A stretch of 64,000 nt of DNA from Erwinia sp. SLM-02. GTDB taxonomy: Bacteria; Pseudomonadota; Gammaproteobacteria; Enterobacterales; Enterobacteriaceae. The notes beneath the pieces were generated by a model. That model did not search any database and was not told the DNA's origin. It saw nothing but the letters and a program-made list of their open reading frames with translations. The position numbers and the translations under genes were made by a program. Position 1 is the first letter of the stretch; each line of letters begins with the position of its first letter. The DNA is taken from NCBI RefSeq assembly GCF_037450285.1, contig NZ_JAQISN010000001.1, forward strand, positions 2,046,001 to 2,110,000, given 5' to 3'. Shown piece after piece: positions 1 through 6,885 of this stretch.

Positions 1-91
1 GTTCCTGGCGGTCGTAACCTGTGACGCGAACAATAACGCCGCGCCGATCGCGGTATTGCTGATCGGTTTCAATGAAACGTTCGTCATCCAC
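1..91 (-). CDS. DUF4222-like phage protein, 5' part only
   Basis: The reverse strand encodes a partial product with the segment QQYRDRRGVIVRVTGYDRQ, which resembles the N-terminal part of DUF4222 proteins found after cII in many enterobacterial lambdoid phages. The GTG start at 91 overlaps the end of the cII-like gene by 8 bases and has a G-rich ribosome site before it. The gene runs off the left edge. Function unknown; it should belong to the leftward early transcript from the promoter at about 680-705. Confidence 0.6.
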   Translation of the reverse strand, partial: MDDERFIETDQQYRDRRGVIVRVTGYDRQE

Positions 92-407
92 CAATGCCCC
101 CCACCGGTTCGCGGATGTGCTCCAGCAGCGAAAGCAGCTTTCTGGCCTCTTCCCCAGTAAGAACAACGTTCTGCTCACACCCTGGCGCCGCGATGCAGCC
201 AGCAGGCAGTCCCAGCTGCAAAATCAGCTTGCAGGCCAGGCCAACCAGCCCAACCTTTTTGCGGCTTAGTCCCGAAGGATGAATCCCCATATCCAGCGCC
301 AGAGGTTTGTTACCGCGAGCGATAGCTTCCCTGTGAAAATAACTCTCCAGCGCTTCTGCTTTGCAGGTGATATTTACTGAATTGCTGGTTGTTGCTACTG
401 ATTCCAT
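84..407 (-). CDS. CII-like transcriptional activator
   Basis: This 107-residue protein sits directly downstream of cro on the leftward transcript, where lambda cII lies. Residues about 20-60 (AEALESYFHREAIARG, then LALDMGIHPSGLSRKK) have the CII layout: an N-terminal helix followed by a helix-turn-helix that recognises a direct repeat. CII proteins form tetramers and activate establishment of lysogeny. The start at 407 has a GGAA ribosome site. Assignment rests on position and the HTH pattern, so the family is likely but the target promoter is not identified. Confidence 0.7.
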   Translation of the reverse strand: MESVATTSNSVNITCKAEALESYFHREAIARGNKPLALDMGIHPSGLSRKKVGLVGLACKLILQLGLPAGCIAAPGCEQNVVLTGEEARKLLSLLEHIREPVGGIGG

Positions 408-434
408 TGATAATTTCCGTTTTCAAAATAGTGT

Positions 435-650
435 TTAGGCAGCATTACCTTGCTTGACTCCATGCTGGAGCCAGGCTGGGTCACACTGCAGTGCATGGGC
501 AATCTCAATCAAAAACCGCGGGCGCTTCGTCAAACCAGCTTCGATCTGTTGGATGGACTGCTGTTTAACTCCAGCCTTACTGGCTAATTCAGCCTGTGTC
601 AGGTTGAGCTCCGCCCGTTTTTGTTTGAGGCGGTCCGAGATAGTTTGCAT
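435..650 (-). CDS. Cro-like repressor (XRE family)
   Basis: This 71-residue protein is almost entirely one HTH_3 domain: RLKQKRAELNLTQAELASKAG, then VKQQSIQQIEAG and a final helix with ALQCDPAWLQHG. It diverges from the CI-like repressor across a shared operator region and resembles the N-terminal domain of that repressor, as Cro/CI pairs often do. A very strong AGGAGG ribosome site precedes the ATG at 650. It should act as the lytic switch repressor, competing with CI for the three operators at 664-723. Confidence 0.85.
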   Translation of the reverse strand: MQTISDRLKQKRAELNLTQAELASKAGVKQQSIQQIEAGLTKRPRFLIEIAHALQCDPAWLQHGVKQGNAA

Positions 651-663
651 AAAGCCTCCTTTG

Positions 664-723
664 ACAAACTTTCTTGTATATTAATTACAATATAGTTTGT
701 TTGTCAATTACAGCTTTTCTTGT
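664..723. promoter_or_regulatory. OR-type triple operator
   Basis: Three 14-base sites of the form ACAA-N6-TTGT lie at 664-677 (ACAAACTTTCTTGT), 687-700 (ACAATATAGTTTGT) and 710-723 (ACAGCTTTTCTTGT, one mismatch). Their centres are exactly 23 bases apart. They occupy the whole gap between the divergent cro and cI genes, so they are the expected binding sites for both repressors. Confidence 0.85.
678..707 (-). promoter_or_regulatory. Leftward early promoter (pR equivalent)
   Basis: On the reverse strand a perfect TTGACA -35 box (bases 702-707) is followed after 17-18 bases by a TAATAT/TTAATA -10 box (about 678-684). The middle operator at 687-700 lies inside the spacer and would block polymerase. 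The transcript would begin with cro and the cII-like gene. Confidence 0.7.
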
Positions 724-756
724 AAACATCTCTTGATTGGATTGAGAGGTGAATTG

Positions 757-1398
757 ATGACGATCGCGGCGCGTGTCCTTGCGAAAAGAAATGAGCTTGG
801 ACTAACGCAAACAGAACTGGCAGAAAGAGCCGGCACAACTCAACAAGCGATTGTTCAGTTGGAGAGTGGTAAAACTAAACGCCCCCGCTACCTCCCCGAG
901 CTGGCGAAAGCTCTCGGCTGCGAGATCGAATGGCTTCTTGATGGTAAAGACGTTGTGACGGGCGATAATGTTACTGGTTTCCGCCCATACTCTCCCGGCC
1001 GAAAATATCCTGTCCTGAGCAAGGTCCAGGCAGGTGCCTGGGGAGAGGCCATTGAGGCCTATACGGTAAAGGATATCGATCACTGGCTAGAGTCAGACGC
1101 ACATGTGCAGGGTGAGTCATTCTGGTTGGAAGTGGACGGAGATTCGATGACGGCGCCGATGGGCCTGAGTATTCCAGAAGGTACTTTCGTGCTTTTCGAT
1201 ACTGGGCGTGAGGCGGTGAATGGCAGCCTGGTAGTTGCAAAGCTGATCGACGATAACGAAGCCACGTTCAAAAAGCTGGTGATCGACGGTAGCCAAAAGT
1301 ACCTGAAAGGGCTTAACCCTCAGTGGCCAATGGTGCCGATCAACGGTAACTGCCGGATTATCGGTGTAGCGATTGAAACTAAGCTTCGGCTGGTATAA
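757..1398 (+). CDS. CI-like repressor, S24 (LexA-type) self-cleaving
   Basis: The 213-residue product has an N-terminal XRE helix-turn-helix (about residues 5-65, with LGLTQTELAERAG) and a C-terminal peptidase S24 domain (about 95-213). The autocleavage pair Ala92-Gly93 sits in KVQAGAWGE. The catalytic Ser130 is in GDSMT and the Lys dyad partner is in ATFKKL (172/173). The ATG at 757 is preferred over an upstream ATG because it has a GAGAGG ribosome site and begins directly at the HTH. It keeps the prophage silent by binding the operators at 664-723 and 2451-2487. Being S24-type, it should be inactivated by RecA in the SOS response. Confidence 0.92.
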   Translation: MTIAARVLAKRNELGLTQTELAERAGTTQQAIVQLESGKTKRPRYLPELAKALGCEIEWLLDGKDVVTGDNVTGFRPYSPGRKYPVLSKVQAGAWGEAIEAYTVKDIDHWLESDAHVQGESFWLEVDGDSMTAPMGLSIPEGTFVLFDTGREAVNGSLVVAKLIDDNEATFKKLVIDGSQKYLKGLNPQWPMVPINGNCRIIGVAIETKLRLV

Positions 1399-1437
1399 TC
1401 CCCCTCAGACGGAAGAGACGTTTAGCTAAGGAAGTGC

Positions 1438-1596
1438 ATGTCAGTTTACACAAAGATAGCAGTAACTATGTTTTGCGTAGCGTTCGCCATGTTCTACCTG
1501 GCTCGCAAGAAGCGCGACAAAAACTTCCTGATACCGGGACTGGCATTGCTTTTGGCTGGCTTCGTTAACTTATTGCTAGGTCTGACTCTGGGTTAA
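1438..1596 (+). CDS. Small two-helix membrane protein in the lysogenic transcript
   Basis: A 52-residue ORF with an AAGGAA ribosome site 8 bases before the ATG. It encodes two hydrophobic segments (about residues 6-21 and 31-51) separated by the basic loop ARKKRDKN. It is 39 bases after cI, in the position of lambda rexA/rexB, so it is probably expressed in the lysogen. I do not recognise a family. A role in superinfection exclusion is only a positional guess. Confidence 0.6.
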   Translation: MSVYTKIAVTMFCVAFAMFYLARKKRDKNFLIPGLALLLAGFVNLLLGLTLG

Positions 1597-1631
1597 TGGT
1601 CGAAAGAGGCCTTCAGTTAAAAGGGATAACC

Positions 1632-1859
1632 ATGAAAAAAATACTGATTACCGCACTACCAGTGCTTATCGCCTCGTGTGCAGCGCACAACGAGCAGCCG
1701 AAGATGATTGGCATGGCTAACCCGGCCTCGGTGTACTGCCAGAAAATCGGCGGCAAGCTAGACATCGTTAAGGAACCCGCTGGAGAGGTAGGCTACTGCA
1801 CCCTCCCAGGCGGCGAACGGATTGAAGAGTGGACTCTTTACAGGCGCGATAACAAATAA
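1632..1859 (+). CDS. DUF333-family lipoprotein
   Basis: The 75-residue product starts with a lipoprotein signal, MKKILITALPVLIASCAAH, with the lipidated Cys at about position 16. The mature part contains NPASVYCQKIGGKLDI and YCTLPGGERIEEW, which is the DUF333 signature of small periplasmic or outer-membrane-anchored proteins. An AAGGGA ribosome site supports the ATG at 1632. It is cotranscribed with cI in the lysogen and is therefore probably a conversion gene acting at the cell envelope. Molecular function of DUF333 is unknown. Confidence 0.75.
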   Translation: MKKILITALPVLIASCAAHNEQPKMIGMANPASVYCQKIGGKLDIVKEPAGEVGYCTLPGGERIEEWTLYRRDNK

Positions 1860-1969
1860 AACGGCGCTGTTACGTATTGCAATTTTTAAACACAGATCAG
1901 CATCAGGGCTGGTTAGGGCTGGAGAAGACAGGCAGGGATGCCCTCATAATAAAAACTCAGGCGGTAAAA

Positions 1970-2068
1970 ATGAAGATCGGCTATCTGTTCCCAGCTGCCT
2001 GCAGCATAGCAGGCGTAGTGCTTCTGGTTTGGTTTATCGCGAGTGGTGCTTGGATGCCTGGCGGTTAA
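1970..2068 (+). CDS. Very short single-span membrane protein
   Basis: The 32-residue product MKIGYLFPAACSIAGVV... has one transmembrane helix (about residues 8-26) ending in WMPGG. It lies in the same rightward transcript as cI and just before its terminator. The upstream in-frame ATG at 1877 would add a hydrophilic extension that looks non-coding, so the internal ATG is preferred. No family recognised. Confidence 0.5.
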   Translation: MKIGYLFPAACSIAGVVLLVWFIASGAWMPGG

Positions 2069-2133
2069 TGCACGGTTAGAGGTCAAAGAAATCTACCTCT
2101 TGCTCTTCACCCTTTTTTTGAAAAAACAACAAG

Positions 2134-2156
2134 AGCCCGCTTAACGAGGGCTTTTT
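2134..2156 (+). terminator. Terminator of the cI transcript
   Basis: A stem AGCCC...GGGCT with a 9-base loop is followed by TTTT. It closes the transcript of cI and the small genes. The following bases, 2157-2450, are AT-rich and hold no gene I can support. Confidence 0.65.
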
Positions 2157-2450
2157 GTGGACAGTCAATCCCTCTTATCTAATCAGAGTTGCCTCCCTTA
2201 AAGTGCCCTTCCCGTTCACAACTAATTTGATAAACCTTCAACCAAGATACTTTTGACTCTCGTCGTTTAATTTATGTTCGAAAACCATGTTGCCAATCAC
2301 TTCAGCCATGATTGCTGTTCACTATCCACACCTCGATTCCGGCAAAACTCCAACTTCGCTCAAAAGGCCTGAGCGCTTTGTTTAAACGGTCAATTCAAGA
2401 AAATAAATCACTTTAAAAAACAAGCAAATGAGTAAAAAACCAATGAAATT

Positions 2451-2487
2451 ACAATATTTATTGTTTACCTATTACAAACTTTATTGT
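2451..2487. promoter_or_regulatory. OL-type double operator and rightward early promoter region
   Basis: Two copies of the same operator occur at 2451-2464 (ACAATATTTATTGT) and 2474-2487 (ACAAACTTTATTGT). Both are perfect ACAA-N6-TTGT and again have centres 23 bases apart. Their position, 1.8 kb from the cro/cI operators and directly before the recombination operon, matches OL. A promoter should overlap them, but I cannot fix its -10 box with confidence. Confidence 0.8.
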
Positions 2488-2532
2488 AATTTTCTCTCAT
2501 CAGCACAACGCAGCCACCGCCAAGCGCTGACC

Positions 2533-2544
2533 CGCTCTTTAACA
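2533..2544 (+). promoter_or_regulatory. boxA-like antitermination element
   Basis: CGCTCTTTAACA, about 45 bases downstream of the OL-like operators, matches the boxA core used in rRNA leaders and lambda nut sites. It would load NusB/S10 on the early transcript. I do not see a clear boxB hairpin right after it. Confidence 0.55.
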
Positions 2545-2638
2545 ATCTGGCAGTCGCGCACCGGGTACTCAATCGCATCCCTGGCAAACTGAAATAGCGG
2601 CCACCCCTAACTGACCTGGGCTGAGCCAAAGAGGAACA

Positions 2639-2719
2639 ATGCGAGCGACGGACCGGTGCACGGGCCAGCGACATATGTCGGCCCCATTAAACAGAGGAGA
2701 TAAATCATGTAACAGCTAA
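2639..2719 (+). CDS. Leader ORF, 26 codons
   Basis: The ORF begins MRATDRCTGQRHMSAPLNRG and is preceded by AGAGGAA at suitable spacing. It overlaps the next start-stop codon pair at 2707. No family recognised. It may be a leader peptide or chance, and I give it low weight. Confidence 0.3.
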   Translation: MRATDRCTGQRHMSAPLNRGDKSCNS

Positions 2720-2801
2720 ACGGATAGACCGCTTATGCACACCCTGCTGGGTGACGCATCGCGAAGACGGCGTGTACGGTCTGGCTCCCACGGCGACGTA
2801 G
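2707..2801 (+). pseudogene. Small phage ORF broken right after its start codon
   Basis: A good GGAG ribosome site 7 bases upstream leads to ATG immediately followed by TAA. Two bases further on, another frame reads TAKRIDRLCTPCWVTHREDG and continues to a stop at 2799-2801, with protein-like composition. A two-base insertion (TA) after an original ATG-ACA start would explain this. The alternative is a deliberate start-stop minigene. Confidence 0.35.
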
Positions 2802-3286
2802 TGAGGGAGAGGAGGCGAAAGCATCACTGAGTTACGACTGGCGACCGATTTAACGCACTAAGCAGCCTCAAATGATGACCGGGAAACCGGCGCTGGCCAC
2901 TGCGGGGTGTGGCAAAGCTTCAAAGATTTAAAGTGCCTCACCAGGGCAAGCCCGGAGAACCGCAGCATCACGTTGGGCTTAAAAATAAAGGCGGCACGAC
3001 GTCGGGCATCACCCCGGCACGCAACAGGGCAGAGCATTTGGAGGCGCAACACAAAGCCGTTGAAGAGTGCTCTATCCGTTGTGATGTGCTCAAGCGGGCT
3101 GCAGCGCCGGCCGACGCAAAGACCCGAAAATCGGCTGAGCCGCAGCATCTGGCGGCCAATACCAAAACCGAGCGGCGGGAAGTAAGCAGGTGTCGCGGCC
3201 TGGTGTCACAACCCTATCCATTGCTGTGTGTAGTCGTTTGCTCCCTTCTCCGGGGGCTTTTTTTCACCCTCAAAACGGAGGTAAGC
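2802..3286 (+). other. Untranslated or undecided early leader with imperfect repeats
   Basis: No ORF here has both a ribosome site and a recognisable product, and no N antiterminator is seen. Three imperfect repeats share a GCAGCAT/AGAGCAT...GGCnnAA core at about 2963-3000, 3030-3070 and 3138-3175. Two overlapping frames of about 92 codons are open (starts 2907 and 2909), but both look like GC-driven openness. The stretch ends at a terminator hairpin. It could be a cis-acting antitermination RNA or code for a short basic protein. Confidence 0.35.
3240..3264 (+). terminator. Intrinsic terminator within the early leader
   Basis: GCTCCC TTCTCC GGGGGC followed by TTTTTTT forms a stem with a T-run. 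It sits upstream of the first well-supported early gene, so early transcription must read through it. This fits boxA-linked antitermination. Confidence 0.6.
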
Positions 3287-3697
3287 ATGCACCCAATCCC
3301 CAAATTAACCGCCCAGCGCCTGGCCGAGTTGACGCCGGGAACGCCGATTCGCATCGGCGCTCAGCTGGTCACATTCAACGGCTGCAGCATACGCCCGAAC
3401 TTTAAGGGCGAAGAGCAAACGTTCGTTGATTATACGCTGCCAGACGGCACTCCCGGTTCGCATTTCGAGTACACGGTGCTGGATGCCGGTACCGAGCACC
3501 TGGAATCAGTGCGATGCCGCTACTGCGGCCGGTTCCGCCACCCCGAAGACGTGGTAAAAGGCACCGTTAAACACTGGGATCGTAGCGAGCGGGATGACTT
3601 CTGCGCTGACAGAGAGTGCGCGCTGCGTTACCAGCAAAGCATCCGGGTACCGTCACATAAACGCGCTGCAGGATTGCGCATCCGAGGTAATCGATGA
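3287..3697 (+). CDS. Phage protein with a Cys-rich zinc-ribbon-like segment
   Basis: The ATG at 3287 has an ACGGAGGT ribosome site and gives a 136-residue protein. The frame stays open upstream through the terminator, but the start at 3287 is the credible one. Residues about 70-107 contain CRYCGRFRHPE, then FCADREC, a CxxC...CxxxxC arrangement suggesting a bound zinc ion. The tail is basic (SHKRAAGLRIRGNR). First gene of the early operon, overlapping the next by 4 bases. No function assigned. Confidence 0.7.
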   Translation: MHPIPKLTAQRLAELTPGTPIRIGAQLVTFNGCSIRPNFKGEEQTFVDYTLPDGTPGSHFEYTVLDAGTEHLESVRCRYCGRFRHPEDVVKGTVKHWDRSERDDFCADRECALRYQQSIRVPSHKRAAGLRIRGNR

Positions 3698-3831
3698 TGA
3701 GCCAGCTCTACAAATCACAGTTCCTTCACCGGCTGACCGGTGCTGACTTCCACCCGCGGCGCCGCAGCTGGTTATTGCCGGTTATCGGCGCGGCGCTGAT
3801 AGCTGCGGGGATGTACATCGGATGGATGTAA
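3694..3831 (+). CDS. Small single-span membrane protein
   Basis: A 45-residue ORF whose ATG overlaps the preceding stop (ATGA), indicating translational coupling. The N-terminal half is polar and basic (HPRRRSW). Residues about 24-44 (LLPVIGAALIAAGMYIGW) form one transmembrane helix. No family recognised; function unknown. Confidence 0.5.
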   Translation: MMSQLYKSQFLHRLTGADFHPRRRSWLLPVIGAALIAAGMYIGWM

Positions 3832-4022
3832 CACTGATCCCCACGCCGCTGGCAATAAACGAATGGATGCGCGAGGCCACTGTCGACGCAATCCTGCAGC
3901 TCTGCCAACAGAATCAGTTCGGTCCGGCTGACCTGATTCAAATCGCCCACCAGCTGGCGCAGCGAGAAGCCGCTGCCGATGCCCTTACGGAACAACCTGA
4001 TGACCATTTTGCGTGTAATTGA
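3822..4022 (+). CDS. Small phage protein, unknown
   Basis: A 66-residue acidic, helical product (INEWMREATVDAILQLCQQN, then LIQIAHQLAQREAAADAL). It overlaps the preceding small membrane gene by 10 bases and the following exonuclease start by 23 bases, typical of packed early phage operons. No strong ribosome site is seen, so coupling is likely. Function not recognised. Confidence 0.5.
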   Translation: MDVTLIPTPLAINEWMREATVDAILQLCQQNQFGPADLIQIAHQLAQREAAADALTEQPDDHFACN

Positions 4023-4668
4023 TACGGAGACCACCAGCCTCGAGGGTGGTGTGTGTGAAATCGCCAGTGTCGACATTGTCGATGGCGTTATCTGCAACCC
4101 GATGAGCGACTACGTGAAGCCGCCGGAGCCAATCAGCATTGCTGCGATGGCGCTTCACCATATAACCGAAGCGGACGTGGCTGACTCACCGCCGATTGAT
4201 GCTGTAATTGATCGCTATCTCGGCGCTGACGTCTATGTAGCGCACAACGCTAAATTCGACCGCAGCAAACTGCCGCAGATCACCGCGCCGTGGATCTGCA
4301 CGATGAAGTTGTCCCGCAAGCTATGGCCGGAGCTGGAGAGCCACGGCAACCAGTTTATGCGCTACCACCTCGGCGTTAACGCCAACGTGCCGGAAGGCCT
4401 GCATGCCCACCGCGCCCTGTACGACTGCTACGTGACTGCGGCGGTGCTGATCGAGATTAACCGTCACGCCCGCTTCACCATTGCGCAGATGCGCGAAATC
4501 ACCTCCCTGCCTTCCCTGCTGCACACAATGCGTTTCGGCAAGCACAAGGGCAAGACGTTCGAGGAAATTGGTGCTACCGACCGCGGCTATCTGAAATGGT
4601 GCCTGGCAAACATGGACCTCGACGAGGACCAGAAATTCACGATGCAGCATTACCTGCAGGGAGATTGA
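4000..4668 (+). CDS. ExoX-like 3'-5' exonuclease (DnaQ/DEDD family)
   Basis: The 222-residue product aligns from memory along its length with E. coli exonuclease X. It has the DEDD motif I in RVIDTETTSLEGG, ICTMKLSRKLWP in the middle, the third Asp region in HAHRALYDCYVTA, and a C-terminal segment RFGKHKGKTFEEIGATDRGY. This is unlike the 5'-3' Exo of lambda. The start at 4000 is chosen because the protein then begins just before motif I, as in ExoX. It is followed after one base by a RecA-core ATPase and then an SSB-like protein, suggesting a joint role in processing DNA ends for recombination. Confidence 0.85.
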   Translation: MTILRVIDTETTSLEGGVCEIASVDIVDGVICNPMSDYVKPPEPISIAAMALHHITEADVADSPPIDAVIDRYLGADVYVAHNAKFDRSKLPQITAPWICTMKLSRKLWPELESHGNQFMRYHLGVNANVPEGLHAHRALYDCYVTAAVLIEINRHARFTIAQMREITSLPSLLHTMRFGKHKGKTFEEIGATDRGYLKWCLANMDLDEDQKFTMQHYLQGD

Positions 4669-4669
4669 T

Positions 4670-5320
4670 ATGGGTATCCCGGTGCTTATCCTGGGGGATT
4701 CAGGCTCCGGTAAATCGGCCAGCATGATGAACCTGAATCCCGAAGAGGGGTTTCTCATTAACCCGGAAAATAAGCGACTGCCGTTTAAGTCGAAGGGCTG
4801 GAAGGCGCGCGACTTTGCAGCGAAAACAGGCAACGTTTTCCACACCGACCTCGCTGCGGACCTCGTTATGGTTATCAACTTTGCCCGCCGCACGGGTAAG
4901 AAATACGTGGTTATCGACGATTTTCAGTACGTTATGGGCAATTCGTTCATGCGGCGTCGCAGTGAGAAAACGTTCGAGAAATTCACGGAGATCGGTGGCG
5001 GTGCGTGGGATGTGGTTAAGGCCGCCCAGCAGGCAGAAGACGACCTGATCGTTTACTTCCTGGCTCACACGGAAGAAACCGCCGCCGGTCGCATCAAGAT
5101 GAAAACCATCGGCAAGATGCTGGACGAGAAAATCACCGTTGAGGGCATGTTCACCATCGCCCTACGCACTCAGGTCACTGATGGGCGCTACCAGTTTACC
5201 ACGCAGTCAGACGGCACCGACCCGGTTAAATCTCCGATCGGGCTGTTTGAGAGCTTCCAGATAGACAACGACCTGAACGCCGTCGACACGGCGATCCGGG
5301 ACTACTACGAATTGAATTAA
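4670..5320 (+). CDS. RecA-core ATPase, Sak4-like annealing/recombination protein
   Basis: This 216-residue P-loop protein has a Walker A GDSGSGKSAS (residues 9-18) and a Walker B YVVIDDFQY (about 80-88). It has little outside the ATPase core. Short RecA-core proteins encoded between an exonuclease and an SSB in phage early operons are usually of the Sak4 type, which drive single-strand annealing recombination together with SSB. The SSB-like gene follows after 14 bases. Assignment as Sak4-like is by motif, size and context; a generic AAA ATPase is the alternative. Confidence 0.75.
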   Translation: MGIPVLILGDSGSGKSASMMNLNPEEGFLINPENKRLPFKSKGWKARDFAAKTGNVFHTDLAADLVMVINFARRTGKKYVVIDDFQYVMGNSFMRRRSEKTFEKFTEIGGGAWDVVKAAQQAEDDLIVYFLAHTEETAAGRIKMKTIGKMLDEKITVEGMFTIALRTQVTDGRYQFTTQSDGTDPVKSPIGLFESFQIDNDLNAVDTAIRDYYELN

Positions 5321-5334
5321 GGGGTTAAATCACT

Positions 5335-6036
5335 ATGCAACCAATCTTTACCTTCAACCAGGAAGACGCCAAGAAGGCCGGACCGTCCGGCGCGTCAGAA
5401 TCTGGTGCTTACGCTGGCATCATCCGTACGGCTCTTTTCACCAGCGCCCGCGATGCTAATTCCCAATCGCAGTCGATGGAGTTCTCGCTGGATGCCGACG
5501 TTGGCGCAATTAATTTCCTCCGTGTGTCCTATGTCGGTCGCGATGGCAACCCTCTACAGGGTGGCAATGCCATGATTCAGGCGATTATGGGCCTGACAGG
5601 CGTCAAGGCTCTTCACGCCACCGAAGTGGTAAACGACCAGAACGAAACGGAGTATCACTCCAGGGAACTGGAAGGCAAGCCGATCGGGTTTGTGCTTCAG
5701 AAAGTGCTCTACACGAAGACCTCCGGCGGTGATGGCTACCGCTTCGAGATCCGCCAGGCATTCGGCACTAAAACCCGTAAAACCTATAAAGAAGCCATCG
5801 AAGGACTGCCCGCTGAAACGGTCGATAAACTGGTGGCGGCGCTTAGCGATAAAGACGAGCGTCAACCGACTGGAACTGGCCCTGCAGGCGGCCCGGCAGG
5901 TAATCAGCAGCGCTCGATGCTGGGTGGGCAGCAGAATAACCAGACGCAATCACGCCTGCAGCAAAACGCTGGCTCCCGAAATGTTGGGCAGAATCAGCCG
6001 CCGGTGCAGGACTTCGACGACGACATCCCATTTTAG
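5335..6036 (+). CDS. Phage single-stranded DNA-binding-like protein
   Basis: The 233-residue product has a folded N-terminal part (about 1-170). A Gly/Gln/Asn-rich linker follows (about 180-220, GGQQNNQTQSRLQQN). It ends in the acidic tip DFDDDIPF, the classic SSB C-terminus that recruits partner proteins. A ribosome site AAGGGG lies before the ATG at 5335. With the exonuclease and RecA-core ATPase upstream it forms a recombination module. The N-terminal domain is not obviously the bacterial OB fold, so it may be a distinct phage SSB family. Confidence 0.75.
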   Translation: MQPIFTFNQEDAKKAGPSGASESGAYAGIIRTALFTSARDANSQSQSMEFSLDADVGAINFLRVSYVGRDGNPLQGGNAMIQAIMGLTGVKALHATEVVNDQNETEYHSRELEGKPIGFVLQKVLYTKTSGGDGYRFEIRQAFGTKTRKTYKEAIEGLPAETVDKLVAALSDKDERQPTGTGPAGGPAGNQQRSMLGGQQNNQTQSRLQQNAGSRNVGQNQPPVQDFDDDIPF

Positions 6037-6048
6037 AGTTGACCGCAT

Positions 6049-6066
6049 AGCCCCGCCCGGGGCTTT
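6049..6066 (+). terminator. Hairpin after the SSB-like gene
   Basis: AGCCCCGCCCGGGGCTTT forms a tight GC hairpin with only a short T-run. It may be a weak terminator or an mRNA-stabilising stem. Confidence 0.35.
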
Positions 6067-6077
6067 CTGGAGTATCT

Positions 6078-6269
6078 ATGCCACTGCCAAATAGCTCAGC
6101 ACAATCAGCAGCGCAGAAAGAGCGCGACGGCCTTTTTGCTGATGCTGCTCATCACTGGTTGCAAGCCTCACGCCATGCAACTGGCAACAATATCACCTGG
6201 TACCAGCTGCGCGCAGAGTTCTGCGCTGGCATGGCCCGCCGCGCAGCAATTAAGGATCAGCAGCAATGA
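6078..6269 (+). CDS. ANR-family small regulator
   Basis: The 63-residue product shows the ANR pattern: an N-terminal helix with AQKERDGLFADAAHHWLQAS followed by W-(x)3-R-(x)2-FC in WYQLRAEFC. ANR proteins (Aar in enteroaggregative E. coli) bind AraC-type activators and dampen them. Many are carried by phages. A TCTGGAG ribosome site precedes the start. It overlaps the HD-hydrolase gene by 4 bases. A target cannot be named. Confidence 0.65.
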   Translation: MPLPNSSAQSAAQKERDGLFADAAHHWLQASRHATGNNITWYQLRAEFCAGMARRAAIKDQQQ

Positions 6270-6790
6270 CCTGGATTAACACCCTCTCCGGCAAGCACTT
6301 CAGCTTTACCGACACCGATGCGGAGACCATCAGCATCGAGGATATCGCCGGTGCGCTGTCGAATCTTTGCCGCTTTACCGGCCACGTGCAGGACTTCTAC
6401 AGCGTGGCGCAGCATTCGATGTACGTCAGCCGCCTGGTGCCGCCAGAAATGGCGTTAGAGGCACTACTGCACGACGCAGCAGAGGCTTACTGCGGTGATG
6501 TAAGTTCACCACTGAAAGCGTTTCTACCTGACTATCAGGTGATTAAGCACCGTGTCGATCAGTTCATCCGGGACAAGTTCAATCTGGCAGTTGCAATGTC
6601 TGCGCAGGTTAAGCGTGCGGACCTGATTATGCTGGCTACCGAGCGCCGCGATTTCGATATGGATGACGGCACGCCGTGGCTGGTGCTTAAGGGCATCGAG
6701 TGCGCCGACTTCATGATCTACCCGCTTACGCCACGACAGGCGCGTGTCCAGTTTCTTCAGCGTTATAACGAACTGAAGAAAACCATTTAA
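6266..6790 (+). CDS. HD-domain phosphohydrolase, YfbR-like
   Basis: The 174-residue protein starts MTWINTLSGKHFSF and contains the HD-superfamily metal ligands in SVAQHSMYVSR and in LLHDAAEAYCGDV. This phage family is related to the nucleotidase YfbR and is thought to act on nucleotides or deoxynucleotides. In an early operon next to recombination and DNA methyltransferase genes it may adjust the nucleotide pool or remove a modified nucleotide. The start is coupled to the preceding stop (ATGA). Confidence 0.8.
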   Translation: MTWINTLSGKHFSFTDTDAETISIEDIAGALSNLCRFTGHVQDFYSVAQHSMYVSRLVPPEMALEALLHDAAEAYCGDVSSPLKAFLPDYQVIKHRVDQFIRDKFNLAVAMSAQVKRADLIMLATERRDFDMDDGTPWLVLKGIECADFMIYPLTPRQARVQFLQRYNELKKTI

Positions 6791-6885
6791 CCACCCTTTC
6801 CGCCTCCTGACCGCCAGCCAACGCCGCCGCATTCGGTGCGGTGCGCCTGCATGCGGCCACCAGCTGCGGATCTGAGGCCACAACA

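Noticed and set aside
2909..3697. Long open frame reading through the early leader and terminator into the 3287 gene
   Set aside because: Only the part from 3287 has a ribosome site and protein-like composition; the upstream part crosses a terminator hairpin and has a competing open frame of equal length.
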